From positions 1-64,000 of the forward strand of contig NZ_JXRR01000011.1 in NCBI RefSeq assembly GCF_000829515.1: DNA of 64,000 nt. Direction: 5' to 3'. The notes beneath the pieces were generated by a model, which saw only the letters and a program-made list of their open reading frames with translations, was not told the origin of the DNA and made no database searches. Made by a program: the position numbers and the translations under genes. How positions within the stretch are numbered: the first letter of the stretch is position 1; every line of letters starts with the position of its first letter. Shown here piece after piece: positions 15,500-24,750 of this stretch. The DNA comes from Jeotgalibacillus campisalis. Lineage in GTDB: Bacteria; Bacillota; Bacilli; Bacillales; Jeotgalibacillaceae.

Positions 15500-17121
15500 A
15501 TAAGAAAACATGGTTATTATTTTTTGTGCTTTTACTAACAGTTTCAACTGCTTTATTCGGTTGTGCAAGTGACGAAGGGGACGACACTGGCGGAGAAGGA
15601 ACTGATGGCAATGATTCAGAAGAAAACAGCCAGGATACTCTCGTTTTTGGGCGCGGAGGCGACTCAGTCGGTCTGGATCCAATCACGGTGACAGATGGAG
15701 AGTCCTTTAAAGTAACAAAAAATGTGTTTGAAACCCTCATCGAATTTGGGCGTGAGGATACAGAAATTAATCCTGGCCTTGCTACTGATTGGGAGGTTTC
15801 TGAAGATGGGCTGACGTATACGTTTACCCTGCAAGAAGGCGTCACCTTCCATGATGGAGAAGAATTTAACGCTGATGCAGTTGTCTACAACTTTGAGCGC
15901 TGGGCATCAGGTACGGAGGACAAGTTTTATTATTACAAATCAATGTTTGGCGGATTCGGCGACGATGAAGGCCATGTTATTGAATCCGTGACAGCTGCAG
16001 ACGATATGACGGTTGAAATTAAGCTTAAACGTCCGCAGGCGCCATTCTTGAAAAATCTTGCTATGAGTCCATTTGGTATTGCAAGTCCTAAAGCAGTAGA
16101 TGAAATGGGAGACGAGGGTTTCAATGAAAACCCGGTAGGAACAGGACCATTTAAGTTTGTTGAGTGGAGACGAAATGACAGAATCGTGCTTGAGAAAAAT
16201 GAAGACTACTGGCAGGAAGGCCTGCCTAAACTAAATCAAATTATTTTCCGTTCCATTCCTGAAAATTCAGCCCGTTTAAATGCGTTGCAAAGCAATGAAA
16301 TTGATCTTGCAGATGGCGTGAACCCAAGTGATGCTGCGATGGTTGAAGAAAATGCAGATTTGCAATTGTTTGAACGTCCTTCCATGAATGTCGGATATCT
16401 TGGATTAACCACTACACGTGAACCGTTCGACGATCCAAAAGTGCGCCAGGCGATGAATCACGCGATCGACCGCCAAGCCATTGTGGATGCATTTTTTGAA
16501 GGCCGTGCAGAGGTAGCGAAAAATGCAATGCCACCTGTTATTGCAGGGTACAATGATGAAATCGAAGGCTATGAATATGATCCTGAAAAAGCAAAACAAC
16601 TGCTAGAAGAAGCTGGATTGGGAGACGGTTTTGAAATGGATCTTTGGGCCATGCCAGTTCCACGCCCTTATATGCCTGATGGACAAAAAGTGGCGGAGGC
16701 CATTCAAAACAATTTGGCTGACGTAGGCATCACAGCAGAAATCGTGAACTACGAATGGGCAACCTATCTTGAAAAAGCACGTTTGGGTGAAGCGGATGCA
16801 TTCCTTTTAGGCTGGACCGGGGATAATGGAGACGCGGATAATTTCCTTTACGTATTGCTTGATCAGGATAATATCGGAAGCAACAATTACACGTACTACG
16901 AAAACCAGGAGCTCCATGATCTATTAATTGAAGCGCAGTCTGAAGTTGATGAGGATACTCGTAATCAGCTGTATATGGACGCCCAGGAGATCATTCATGA
17001 AGACGCTCCATGGGTTCCACTGGCACACTCCACGCCTTTAATGGCCGGAAGCTCAACATTAAAAGACTTTGTTGCACATCCGACAGGATCGGATAATCTG
17101 ATGGATGTTTATTTTGAATAA
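15496..17121 (+). CDS. appA: Oligopeptide-binding lipoprotein AppA-like (SBP family 5)
   Basis: The 541-residue extracellular binding protein has a lipoprotein signal peptide with lipobox LFGC (lipidated Cys23), an acidic Gly/Asp/Glu linker, then the SBP_bac_5 fold: LDPITVTDGESFKVTKNVFETLIEF, PGLATDWEVSEDGLTYTFTLQEGVTFHDGE and NPVGTGPFKFVEW. The size matches B. subtilis AppA (about 543). The start codon overlaps the appF stop. A U-tailed hairpin just behind the gene probably makes it more abundant than the permeases that follow, as common for binding proteins. Substrate length cannot be told from sequence. Confidence 0.9.
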   Translation: MNKKTWLLFFVLLLTVSTALFGCASDEGDDTGGEGTDGNDSEENSQDTLVFGRGGDSVGLDPITVTDGESFKVTKNVFETLIEFGREDTEINPGLATDWEVSEDGLTYTFTLQEGVTFHDGEEFNADAVVYNFERWASGTEDKFYYYKSMFGGFGDDEGHVIESVTAADDMTVEIKLKRPQAPFLKNLAMSPFGIASPKAVDEMGDEGFNENPVGTGPFKFVEWRRNDRIVLEKNEDYWQEGLPKLNQIIFRSIPENSARLNALQSNEIDLADGVNPSDAAMVEENADLQLFERPSMNVGYLGLTTTREPFDDPKVRQAMNHAIDRQAIVDAFFEGRAEVAKNAMPPVIAGYNDEIEGYEYDPEKAKQLLEEAGLGDGFEMDLWAMPVPRPYMPDGQKVAEAIQNNLADVGITAEIVNYEWATYLEKARLGEADAFLLGWTGDNGDADNFLYVLLDQDNIGSNNYTYYENQELHDLLIEAQSEVDEDTRNQLYMDAQEIIHEDAPWVPLAHSTPLMAGSSTLKDFVAHPTGSDNLMDVYFE

Positions 17122-17134
17122 CTAAGACGGTACG

Positions 17135-17168
17135 AGGGGGAGGTGGACATTCGCCTTTCCCTTTTTTT
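17135..17168 (+). terminator. Intercistronic terminator-like hairpin within the app operon
   Basis: AGGGGGAGG pairs with CCTTTCCCT (two G.U pairs) and is followed by seven Ts. It lies between the binding-protein and permease genes, which run the same way with no visible new promoter, so it likely works as a partial terminator that lowers permease expression. Confidence 0.65.
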
Positions 17169-17211
17169 ACATGAAGCGCGATCAGCAGATTATTGAACAG
17201 GGGTGAAGAAA

Positions 17212-18216
17212 ATGCTCCAATATATAGGCAGAAGGCTATTGCAATTATTTCCAGTGCTCCTTGGGATGACGTTTATTGTATTTTTAATCATCCGAGCAAT
17301 CCCAGGAGATCCAGCGATCGTCATACTCGGTCAGCAGGCATCAAAGGAAGCAGTGGCTGCATTGAGGGAAACATTAGGCTTAAACAATCCATGGTACATA
17401 CAGTATTTCGAATACCTGAAAAACCTGGCCACCGGGGATCTTGGTAGTTCTTTGCGCACCAGAACACCTGTCAACGAAGAAATCTGGCCTTATTTGGCTG
17501 CCACATTTGAACTATCTTTCTTTGCAATTATAATTGCTATATTCATAGGAGTTAATGCAGGCATTATCTCTGCCTGGTTTCAAAACTCCTGGTTTGACTA
17601 CGCGGCAATGATATTAGCGCTTGTCGGTGTTTCAATCCCGATTTTTTGGCTTGGTCTTATGATGCAGTATCAGTTTTCCCTGCAGTGGGACTGGTTCCCG
17701 ACGACAGGCCGTGAAAATGTTCGTGATCCTGTTAATGCGATAACGAATTTATTTATACTTGATACCATCATACAAGGAAGATTTGACCAAACACTTGAGG
17801 TTCTCCGTCATTTGATTATGCCTGGAGTTGCCCTTGCAACAATCCCAATGGCCATTATTGCCAGAATGACCCGCTCGAGCATGCTTGAGGTGATGAAATC
17901 GGATTACATCCGGACCGCTCGTGCAAAGGGTGAAAAAATGTTTTGGGTCGTATACAAACACTCTTTGAAAAATGCTGTGATTCCTGTTTTAACGGTAATT
18001 GGTCTTCAAACAGGCCTGCTGCTTGGAGGAGCTATTTTAACAGAGACGATTTTCGGTCTTCCGGGTATTGGACGGTATATTTACGAAGCGATTTCCTCTC
18101 GTGATTATCCGGTTATTCAATCAGGCATTCTTGTGGTGGCATTTATTTTCGTCATGATCAACCTGATTGTGGATATTTTGTATTCGATTATCGATCCAAG
18201 AATAAGATATAGCTGA
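17212..18216 (+). CDS. appB: Oligopeptide ABC transporter permease AppB-like
   Basis: AGGGGTGA at about 17199-17206 positions ATG 17212 correctly; the in-frame GTG at 17203 overlaps that site and is less likely. The 334-residue inner-membrane protein has the N-terminal YIGRRLLQLFPVLLGMTFIVFLIIRAIPGDPA signature of DppB/OppB/AppB, six membrane segments, and the EAA loop (YIRTARAKGEKMFWVVYKHSLKNAVIPVLT) that docks to the ATPases. It forms the translocation pore with the next gene product. Confidence 0.9.
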   Translation: MLQYIGRRLLQLFPVLLGMTFIVFLIIRAIPGDPAIVILGQQASKEAVAALRETLGLNNPWYIQYFEYLKNLATGDLGSSLRTRTPVNEEIWPYLAATFELSFFAIIIAIFIGVNAGIISAWFQNSWFDYAAMILALVGVSIPIFWLGLMMQYQFSLQWDWFPTTGRENVRDPVNAITNLFILDTIIQGRFDQTLEVLRHLIMPGVALATIPMAIIARMTRSSMLEVMKSDYIRTARAKGEKMFWVVYKHSLKNAVIPVLTVIGLQTGLLLGGAILTETIFGLPGIGRYIYEAISSRDYPVIQSGILVVAFIFVMINLIVDILYSIIDPRIRYS

Positions 18217-18245
18217 GAAGGACTGTTTAATAGAGGAGTGAGAAC

Positions 18246-19142
18246 ATGGCAGAGCCGGCAAAACTTCCGGAACAAGATTGGGAAGAACAGCAGGAAGAGA
18301 CGCTTTCACCTTGGAAAGAGGGATGGAGAAAGTTCAAAAAAAATAAAATTGCACTTGCAGGGCTAAGTATCGTCACGTTTTTTATCATTCTGGCACTAAC
18401 GTCTCCATGGATTGCACCACAAGGCATTGATGAACAAAATCTATCAATCAGACTTCAGCCTCCATCTTCTGAATTCTGGTTTGGGACGGATGATTTTGGA
18501 CGCGATGTTTTTTCGAGAGTGATCCATGGAGCAAGACTTTCATTAACAGTAGGATTTCTGGCGGTTGTAGGGTCTGCTGTGGTAGGGAGTTTACTTGGGA
18601 TTTTGGCGGGTTATTACGGGAAATGGGTGGATACCATTATTTCAAGACTGTTTGATATCCTCCTTGCTTTTCCGAGTATTCTTCTTGCTATCGCTGTTGT
18701 GGCGATTCTTGGGCCATCACTGCAAAATGCATTGATCGCGATAGCCATTATTAATATTCCAAACTTTGGACGATTGATCCGTTCCCGGGTACTGAGCGTA
18801 AAAGAAGAAGAATATATTATGGCCGCAAGAGCCGTAGGAATGAAAGATTCACGGATTTTATTTTCCCATGTGCTTCCGAACTCCATGACGCCTATCATTG
18901 TGCAGGGATCTTTAGCTGTGGCTACTGCCATTTTGGAAGCAGCTGCGCTTGGCTTCCTTGGTCTTGGTGCACGTGCACCGCAGCCTGAATGGGGGGCAAT
19001 GCTGTCCGCTTCAAGGGCGCTGCTTGTGCAGGCGCCATGGACCCTGGTTTTTCCAGGTCTTGCGATTATGCTTGTCGTGCTTGGTTTTAATTTGCTGGGG
19101 GATGGGTTGCGGGATGCGTTTGATCCAAAGATGAAGACTTAA
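18246..19142 (+). CDS. appC: Oligopeptide ABC transporter permease AppC-like
   Basis: The product has 298 residues. A cytoplasmic N-terminal tail precedes the first membrane helix, followed by the OppC-type FGTDDFGRDVFSRVIHGARLSL motif and five further helices; the EAA loop is YIMAARAVGMKDSRILFSHVLPNSMTPIIV. GGAG-type ribosome site 6-8 nt upstream of the ATG. It is the last gene of the appDFABC-type operon and is followed by a shared terminator with the convergent mscL gene. Confidence 0.9.
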   Translation: MAEPAKLPEQDWEEQQEETLSPWKEGWRKFKKNKIALAGLSIVTFFIILALTSPWIAPQGIDEQNLSIRLQPPSSEFWFGTDDFGRDVFSRVIHGARLSLTVGFLAVVGSAVVGSLLGILAGYYGKWVDTIISRLFDILLAFPSILLAIAVVAILGPSLQNALIAIAIINIPNFGRLIRSRVLSVKEEEYIMAARAVGMKDSRILFSHVLPNSMTPIIVQGSLAVATAILEAAALGFLGLGARAPQPEWGAMLSASRALLVQAPWTLVFPGLAIMLVVLGFNLLGDGLRDAFDPKMKT

Positions 19143-19203
19143 GTATAGAAGAGCTGGCAAGCGCTCGCATTCTTCGTTGCTCATTCCGTGCCGTCCCATG
19201 AAA

Positions 19204-19233
19204 AAATCCACTGGATTAGTCCAGTGGATTTTG
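19204..19233. terminator. Bidirectional terminator between appC and mscL
   Basis: AATCCACTGG and CCAGTGGATT form a perfect 10-bp stem with a 6-nt loop, T-rich on the plus side and A-rich (T-run on minus) on the left. The right arm overlaps the mscL stop-codon region. Confidence 0.85.
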
Positions 19234-19620
19234 TTGTGGATCGGGTGTTTGTTCTTTTTTTAATAGGTCACGGATTTCACGGAGGAGCTCGGTTTGGGGG
19301 TCTGGAACAGGGACTGGCTTCTCTTCTTCTTTTTTGCTTTTAAATCGGTTAAGTAGTTTGATAAATAGAAAGATAGCAAAGGCAATAATAATGAAATCAA
19401 TGACAGCTTGGATAAAAAGACCGTACGTAATCACAGCGTCGTCAACTGGAAATGACATATTTTCAAATGAGATTCCGCCGAGCAAAATGCCCATAATAGG
19501 GGTAATGATGTTGTCGACAAGTGCTGTGACAATTTTACCGAACGCTGCGCCAATAACCACGGCAATGGCTAGTTCCATCACGTTGCCTCTCATAGCAAAT
19601 TTCTTAAATTCCTTCAGCAT
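19216..19620 (-). CDS. mscL: Large-conductance mechanosensitive channel
   Basis: AGGAGGTGAATATC places the start at ATG 19620, giving 134 residues. It begins [42 protein letters not shown], the N-terminal amphipathic helix plus pore-lining TM1 of MscL, with a second membrane helix (about 66-88) and a charged C-terminal bundle helix ([14 protein letters not shown]). MscL opens under high membrane tension and releases solutes on osmotic downshock. That matches the presence of an OpuD-type betaine transporter elsewhere in the window. Usual family length. Confidence 0.95.
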   Translation of the reverse strand: MLKEFKKFAMRGNVMELAIAVVIGAAFGKIVTALVDNIITPIMGILLGGISFENMSFPVDDAVITYGLFIQAVIDFIIIAFAIFLFIKLLNRFKSKKEEEKPVPVPDPQTELLREIRDLLKKEQTPDPQQNPLD

Positions 19621-19663
19621 GATATTCACCTCCTGAAATAAAAATAAAACCATCTGAATCCAA

Positions 19664-20548
19664 TCAGACGGTTCTAGATGAACGAATCAACGATTCAATT
19701 TCTTTAATATACGCAATTGTCTTTTCGTTATATGTCTGAGGCTGATCAATATTGCATACATGTCCTGCTTTTTTGATGGTGATTAGACCAAGAGTTGAAT
19801 CGCGGCGCACAAGTTCTTCTACCGGTGCCCGGAACAAATAATCTTCTTCTCCCATGATAAACATAGTAGGAAGTCCGTTTGTTTCGATTTGCAGACGATC
19901 CAGGTAGGGGTTAATCACTTTTGTAAGTGAAAACCAGCGGATAAATTCTTTTTGGCACATTTTTTTAGCTGAATTCACAAAAGCAAGACGAGATTCTTCA
20001 TGAGAACGGTTTGGCATGATGATCCATGCAAAAAGCTTATATAGAAGCATATATGGCACAAATTGTTTTGTTGTGCGTCCGATCCACAGCAAAAGCTTTG
20101 TGCGGATGTCGAGCTTGATAATCGCTCCGCTGAGTACTAATGAACTAACATACTCAGGATGATGAGTGGATAATGTCTGAACCACAATCGTTCCAAGCGA
20201 AACGCCGACGAAATGTGATTTTTTTATGGATAGATGGTCAAGAACATCAATTACTTCTTTAGAAACTTCTATAAAGCTGTCGCCTTTTTTCCAGCGGCCT
20301 CGCTCTGACTGTCCGTGTCCTCTTAAATCGACTACCAGCACGTTAAAATGCTTTCTGAATTCCTTAATTTGTTTGAACCAGATGCTGGAACTTCCTCCGG
20401 CACCATGAATGAATGTAACCCAAGGCAGAGCAGAATCGGATGTATATGAACGGTAATGTAACAATTCGAGTAGCTCCTTTAATAGTAATCCTATTAATCT
20501 AACCATGTTTAATAGGTAGATTACAAGATAGAATATGAACTTGAACAA
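19664..20548 (-). CDS. Alpha/beta hydrolase
   Basis: The product has 294 residues from a TTG start, or 280 from the ATG at 20506; neither has a good ribosome site, so the start is uncertain. Motifs are the oxyanion strand HGAGGSS (His48), nucleophile elbow GVSLG (Ser117), Asp236 in GEEDYLF and His263 in [10 protein letters not shown], so the catalytic triad is complete. The hydrophobic N-terminus could anchor it to the membrane. No substrate can be named. It is followed closely by mscL in the same direction and preceded by the CHY zinc finger gene. Confidence 0.8.
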   Translation of the reverse strand: MFKFIFYLVIYLLNMVRLIGLLLKELLELLHYRSYTSDSALPWVTFIHGAGGSSSIWFKQIKEFRKHFNVLVVDLRGHGQSERGRWKKGDSFIEVSKEVIDVLDHLSIKKSHFVGVSLGTIVVQTLSTHHPEYVSSLVLSGAIIKLDIRTKLLLWIGRTTKQFVPYMLLYKLFAWIIMPNRSHEESRLAFVNSAKKMCQKEFIRWFSLTKVINPYLDRLQIETNGLPTMFIMGEEDYLFRAPVEELVRRDSTLGLITIKKAGHVCNIDQPQTYNEKTIAYIKEIESLIRSSRTV

Positions 20549-20605
20549 AAATTCATAGAAAGGACAAAAGTCAGGGACACGATATGTGCATATACTTTTC
20601 CAGGC

Positions 20606-20950
20606 TTAATCCTTTTTTAATTCAAAGTAATCCGCAGCATGCAGGCTGCAGCCTGGATTAAACAGGGCTGAGCAGGCAGGACATACGGAATGGCACTGAA
20701 GATAGTCATTTATCGTTAATTCTGTACCACAGGCTCCGCAAAATATAGCCTTCTCATTAAATAAAGATGCCGGCCAAACGGAGTGGTTTCCGCAACCCTT
20801 TAAATCATGACAGCTTTTACAAGGATAATAGGTATCGCAGCAATAAAACTTAATTGCAATAATATCTTTTTTTGTATGGTAGTGGACACAGCGGGTTTCC
20901 TGATCCAGGACTTCACCCATAATCTTTTTGCCGTGACTGTACATAGTCAA
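20606..20950 (-). CDS. CHY-type zinc finger protein
   Basis: The 114-residue product has the cysteine/histidine pattern CVHYHTKKDIIAIKFYCCDTYYPCKSCHDL, then CGNHSVWP, FCGACGTELT, CHSVCPACSALFNPGCSLHAADYF, the full signature of the CHY zinc finger, which binds three zinc ions. Stand-alone bacterial members are common in Bacillaceae but of unknown role. A TTG start at 20950 lies 5 nt from GAGGG; the ATG at 20944 is the alternative. Confidence 0.88.
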   Translation of the reverse strand: MTMYSHGKKIMGEVLDQETRCVHYHTKKDIIAIKFYCCDTYYPCKSCHDLKGCGNHSVWPASLFNEKAIFCGACGTELTINDYLQCHSVCPACSALFNPGCSLHAADYFELKKD

Positions 20951-21092
20951 AATACCCTCTTTCTTACTACTATAATCTTAATCGTAACACATTCTGATAG
21001 AGAAGCGTTTCATTAGTCTATTATAACAGTATGGTTATCCCTTATAGTGATGGTATGATGGCGTTATCAAGATAGAGAAAAGAGGGAATAAA

Positions 21093-22844
21093 ATGCTGGT
21101 TTTGGCAATGATTGAACGGCTGGGGATCATCGTAACGGTGGCATTTATTTTAACTAGACTGCCTTTTTTCAGAAGGTTATTTGATCCTCAGTCCACCATC
21201 AATGCAGGGCAGCGTCTTTTGCTCGTTGTAATTTTCGGATGCTTTGGCATCATTGGAACATATACAGGGATTATTGTAAACCCGGTCGAAGATTCGATGG
21301 ATCGGTGGACAAGAGTACTCAGTGAGGATGAAGCAATCGCCAACTCGAGAGTTCTTGGTGTGGTCGTGGCAGGCCTTCTTGGCGGCTGGAAGATCGGGGC
21401 AGGAGCGGGAATCATAGCCGGTGTGCACAGAATTTTTCTTGGAGGCTTTACTGGGATAGCCTGCGGGATCGCAACGATTGCAGCAGGGTTTATCGCCGGC
21501 TTGATTTCATCAAAACAAAAAAAGAATAGAATTGTTACCCCTCAAGTAGCTTTTTTAGTAGGAGGATTTGCTGAAGCCATCCAAATGCTGATTATTTTAG
21601 GCGTTGCAAAGCCTTTTGACCGGGCTTTTGCGCTTGTTCAGGATATTGGGGTACCCATGATTATAGCGAACGCAATAGGGACAGCCATATTCGTTTTAAT
21701 CATTCGAAGCGTAATTCAGGAGGAGGAGCGGATGGGAGCAGTTCAATCACAAAAAGCGCTCCGCATTGCCAATCTCACTCTTACTCATATGAGAAAAGGG
21801 CTGACACCCGTTTCAGCAGCAGAAGTATCGTCTATTCTATATCAGGAAATTCCTTCACTTGCAGTGGCGATTACCGATCGAAAGCAAATTCTTTCCCATA
21901 TTGGGGACGGTGCTGATCATCATCAAAGCGGACTCGAAATACGCACCGAAGCCACTAAATACGTTATCGCAACCGGAAAAGGACAGACCGTGGGCCGTGA
22001 TGCCATCGGCTGTAATGAAGCAAGCTGCAATCTTCAGGCTGCAGTGATTGCTCCTTTGAATCGACAGGACCAGACAATTGGGACGCTGAAAGTTTATTTT
22101 TCTTCTCAACGGATGATTTCCCCTATCATGCTTGAACTTATTTGGGGATTATCCACACTGCTAAGTCATCAGCTTGAAATTTCAGAGGTTGAAAAGCACC
22201 GGGCACTGGCAAAAGAAGCAGAGATCAAGGCTCTGCAAGCACAAGTAAGTCCGCATTTTCTATTTAATGCACTCAATACAATCGTCTCCTTGATCAGGAC
22301 GAATCCGGACAAGGCACGGAAGCTGCTCATCTCATTATCCTCCTTCTTCAGGCAAAATTTAGCCGGAGCTACAAAAAACTTTTCGACACTCAGGGAGGAA
22401 GTCGATCATGTGAAAGCCTATTTAGCGATAGAAGAAGCAAGATTTTGTGATAGGCTGACGGTCTATTATGAACTAGAAGAGGGAACGATGAGCAGTAAAG
22501 TTCCTTCCATGACCCTGCAGCCTCTTGTTGAAAATGCAATTAAGCATGGCTTGAAACACAAATCCTCTGATGGGAAACTGATTCTGTCGAGTACCCGTAT
22601 AGTGGATCAAGTCCATATTACTGTAAGCGACAATGGAACCGGCATTGGGCAGGATCGGCTTGAAACTCTTTTATCCTCTCCTGTTGCCTCCGTAAGCGGA
22701 ACGGGGATTGGACTTCATAATGTTCATACCCGCCTGATCAAAATGATTGGAGAAGAATCGGGTCTTCAGTTGAAATCAACGATAGGAGAAGGGACAGCTG
22801 TTTCGTTTAAAATAAAGGTGAATGAAGAGATGGAGGAGGTGTAA
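21093..22844 (+). CDS. lytS: LytS-type sensor histidine kinase (5TM receptor)
   Basis: The 583-residue kinase has an N-terminal 5TMR-LYT domain (about 5-210), a GAF domain (about 225-360) and a His_kinase/HATPase module (about 370-580). The phospho-acceptor is His388 in QVSPHFLFNALNTI; the N box is LQPLVENAIKHGL and the G boxes are DNGTGIG and GTGIGLHNVHTRL. Relatives include LytS of Gram-positives and BtsS of E. coli, which respond to pyruvate or related signals. The gene is followed 2 nt later by its response regulator. The next plus-strand gene is a CstA-type transporter, the class of target known for BtsSR, so a carbon-source signal is plausible. Confidence 0.9.
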   Translation: MLVLAMIERLGIIVTVAFILTRLPFFRRLFDPQSTINAGQRLLLVVIFGCFGIIGTYTGIIVNPVEDSMDRWTRVLSEDEAIANSRVLGVVVAGLLGGWKIGAGAGIIAGVHRIFLGGFTGIACGIATIAAGFIAGLISSKQKKNRIVTPQVAFLVGGFAEAIQMLIILGVAKPFDRAFALVQDIGVPMIIANAIGTAIFVLIIRSVIQEEERMGAVQSQKALRIANLTLTHMRKGLTPVSAAEVSSILYQEIPSLAVAITDRKQILSHIGDGADHHQSGLEIRTEATKYVIATGKGQTVGRDAIGCNEASCNLQAAVIAPLNRQDQTIGTLKVYFSSQRMISPIMLELIWGLSTLLSHQLEISEVEKHRALAKEAEIKALQAQVSPHFLFNALNTIVSLIRTNPDKARKLLISLSSFFRQNLAGATKNFSTLREEVDHVKAYLAIEEARFCDRLTVYYELEEGTMSSKVPSMTLQPLVENAIKHGLKHKSSDGKLILSSTRIVDQVHITVSDNGTGIGQDRLETLLSSPVASVSGTGIGLHNVHTRLIKMIGEESGLQLKSTIGEGTAVSFKIKVNEEMEEV

Positions 22845-22846
22845 AA

Positions 22847-23572
22847 GTGGAGCTGCGGACAATCATCATTGACGACGAGCCACTTAGCCGGCAGGAATTG
22901 GTTCACCTGCTAAAAGAACATCCCGAAGTAGCTGTCATTGGAGAAGCCAATTCAGCTGAAAAAGGATTAGGGCTAATTTTAAAAGAAGAACCAGATGCTG
23001 TTTTTTTAGATATTGAAATGACAGGAATGAGCGGAATTGATTTAGCAGAAACACTTCAAAAGCTGAAGAATCCGCCTTTAATTATTTTCGCAACGGCCTA
23101 CCCAAACTATGCGGTTAAGGCGTTTAGACTAGACGCAGTTGACTATTTATTAAAGCCTTTTGATGACATTCAAGTGGCTCAAACCGTAAAAAAGCTTTTG
23201 CTAAAAAAGCAGTCAGCCATCCCTCCTGCAACGAAAGCAGCTCATGGAAAGCTCGCGGTGCAGGGGGAGGACCGGATTTACTATTTAGAGCCGGAAACGA
23301 TTCTCTATATTTACCGTGAGGGACGCGATACGTTTATTGTGACGGAGAAAGAGAAGCTTTCCTCCAAAACACCCTTAAAAGAATTCGAGCAAAAATTAAA
23401 CGGTTATACATTCTTCAGAGTACACAAAGGATACCTCGTAAATATCAGCAAAGTGGAAGAACTGGTTTCCTGGAGTACAAGCGTCTATCAGCTGAAATTA
23501 AAAAACAGCAGTGATCATATTCCGGTCAGCCGAAACTATGTGAAAGAACTGAGGGAAAGACTGGAGCTTTAA
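22847..23572 (+). CDS. lytT: LytTR-family response regulator
   Basis: The 241-residue regulator has a receiver domain (1-120) with acidic pocket Asp9/Asp10, phospho-acceptor Asp55 (FLDIEM) and Lys in LLKPFDD, and a C-terminal LytTR DNA-binding domain (about 135-241; LYIYREGRDTFIVTEKE ... FFRVHKGYLVNISKVEE ... IPVSRNYVKELRERL). LytTR proteins bind pairs of 9-bp direct repeats two helical turns apart. Such a pair (TTAACC 21 bp apart) lies upstream of the cstA-like gene. GTG start preceded by GGAGGTG. It is co-transcribed with the kinase. Confidence 0.92.
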   Translation: MELRTIIIDDEPLSRQELVHLLKEHPEVAVIGEANSAEKGLGLILKEEPDAVFLDIEMTGMSGIDLAETLQKLKNPPLIIFATAYPNYAVKAFRLDAVDYLLKPFDDIQVAQTVKKLLLKKQSAIPPATKAAHGKLAVQGEDRIYYLEPETILYIYREGRDTFIVTEKEKLSSKTPLKEFEQKLNGYTFFRVHKGYLVNISKVEELVSWSTSVYQLKLKNSSDHIPVSRNYVKELRERLEL

Positions 23573-23645
23573 GAAGAAGTTACTTTGTTGAAGTCATGCA
23601 ATTAATATCTTAATAATGCCAAATAAATTGACAACCTTTTTTTAT

Positions 23646-23843
23646 TCAAGTTGAGCTGCTTCTTCTTTTATAAAACAATATTTTCCAAATGATAATAGCA
23701 ATTATAATGAAAGAAATAGTTAGCAAGGCTTTTCCTGCAGTAGAAAACTCAAGGTAATAATTGTTCATAAAAATGGCAATAACAACAGAGACTACAACAA
23801 GAAATTTTAAAAGAGATAAACTCTTTTCAGTTGCACTTTTCAT
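23646..23843 (-). CDS. Small two-helix membrane protein, unknown
   Basis: The 65-residue product has hydrophobic segments at about 12-28 and 37-57 and a basic tail (YKRRSSST). GGTGAG lies upstream of the ATG. I do not recognise the family. It is a convergent neighbour of lytT. AT-rich sequence and lack of conserved motifs keep the confidence moderate. Confidence 0.45.
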   Translation of the reverse strand: MKSATEKSLSLLKFLVVVSVVIAIFMNNYYLEFSTAGKALLTISFIIIAIIIWKILFYKRRSSST

Positions 23844-24156
23844 TCAACAACTCACCGCCAATTCTAAAAACCTTTGTCAATTAATGACTAGTGCTTTTTA
23901 TAATCTTGAAGATAATTCACTAAATACGTTGAACATATAAATATTTTTTTACAAAATATACTATTAATAACCAAATTACCCTGCGTTTAGACTGTTAAAC
24001 TATGTGTCTAAAGTTTTGCCTTAAAAAAGACAATTAAGTATAGTTATTTGTTGAAAAAGGAATTTTCATCGCTGAAAAATCACCTATTATGGGTGCAAGG
24101 TCTTGGCCAAGGTCAAACATTTGAATCTATACGAAGATTTTTATGAAGTACAAAAG

Positions 24157-24297
24157 AATAGGTTCATTGTAGTGGAAGGCGTCGACTCCAGCGGGATGAA
24201 GCGGGAAGGGTGAGACACTACAGATGCGAAAGCATCAAGGTGGCTCACCTCCCGCCCCGCTAAAAAGTGTACGCCTGAAACGGAAATGAACCGGTCC
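24157..24297. repeat. Dispersed imperfect-palindrome repeat, copy 1
   Basis: About 140 bp, bounded by AATAGGTTCAT and ATGAACCGGTC, with nested complementary segments: GGCGT/ACGCC, GCGGGA/TCCCGC, GTGAG/CTCAC and an apical GATGC-GAAA-GCATC hairpin. It has no coding function of its own. Similar copies lie at 24442, 31913, 61311 and 61541, a truncated one at 61141 and a diverged one at 43180. Confidence 0.88.
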
Positions 24298-24380
24298 CCT
24301 TTAAAATAAATAACAAGAGTAACAACTTCTGAAGATCAAATCTCCACCTGATTTTTATTCACTTTATACATTAAATTTAA

Positions 24381-24427
24381 AAAGAAAAATGACTTTCCCT
24401 TTGTGATAAGTCAATTTTCTTTTTTTA
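24381..24427 (+). terminator. Orphan intrinsic terminator between two repeat copies
   Basis: AGAAAAATGACTT pairs with AAGTCAATTTTCT and is followed by seven Ts on the plus strand. No plus-strand gene ends nearby: lytT ends 800 nt upstream. It may end a noncoding transcript; TTGCCT-17-TATAGT at 24016-24044 is a promoter-like sequence upstream. Confidence 0.6.
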
Positions 24428-24441
24428 TACCTTAGCGAAAG

Positions 24442-24580
24442 AATAGGTTCATAGAAGCGGAAGGCGTCGACTCCTGCGGGACGCAGCGGGAAGGGTGAGA
24501 CAGAGAAGATGCGCAAGCATCGAACGGCTCACCTCCCGCCCCGCGGAAAGCGTACGCCTGAAGCAGAAATGAACCGGTCC
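24442..24580. repeat. Dispersed imperfect-palindrome repeat, copy 2
   Basis: It has the same borders (AATAGGTTCAT / ATGAACCGGTC) and internal stems as copy 1, 150 bp further on. The apical part reads GATGC-GCAA-GCATC, again self-complementary. The remaining DNA of the 23844-24750 gap is AT-rich and holds the sites listed separately. Confidence 0.88.
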
Positions 24581-24631
24581 TCATACAGAATGTATGTAAA
24601 ACAAGCGGCTAGTTCTTTGAATGGGCATTTT

Positions 24632-24661
24632 TTAACCAACTATATGAACATCTTAACCTTC
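24632..24661 (+). promoter_or_regulatory. Candidate LytTR-binding direct repeats upstream of cstA
   Basis: TTAACCAAC (from 24632) and TTAACCTTC (from 24653) are direct repeats with a 21-bp period, i.e. 9-bp sites with a 12-bp gap as used by LytTR regulators. A TTGACC (-35-like) follows at 24674-24679, without a good -10 at standard spacing, which would suit activator dependence. Inference from spacing and context. Confidence 0.4.
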
Positions 24662-24715
24662 ATTTTCGTCACGTTGACCAAGGATCAGCCCAAAAACAGA
24701 AAAAAGAACGTATGA

Positions 24716-24729
24716 TGTAAGCGGATACA
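24716..24729 (+). promoter_or_regulatory. cre site (CcpA operator) before cstA
   Basis: TGTAAGCGGATACA fits the catabolite-responsive element consensus TGNAANCGNWNNCA, with near-palindromic TGTA/TACA ends. It lies about 10 nt upstream of the GAGGAGG ribosome site, where CcpA would act as a roadblock. Carbon catabolite repression of cstA is known in Bacillus. Confidence 0.65.
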
Positions 24730-24750
24730 CTATTATGAGGAGGAAAATAA

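Noticed and set aside
15363-15845. 160-codon minus-strand open frame
   Set aside because: Antisense to the start of appA; Ser/Pro/Val-rich translation typical of reverse-frame shadows.
24157-24580. Two repeat copies considered as a CRISPR array or insertion sequence
   Set aside because: Units are about 140 bp, unevenly spaced, without short identical repeats plus spacers, and there is no transposase gene; they match dispersed intergenic elements.
24509-24715. 68-codon frame across repeat copy 2 (MRKHRTAHLPPRGKRTPEAE...)
   Set aside because: Most of it is the palindromic repeat itself; the same reading appears in every copy and has no ribosome site.
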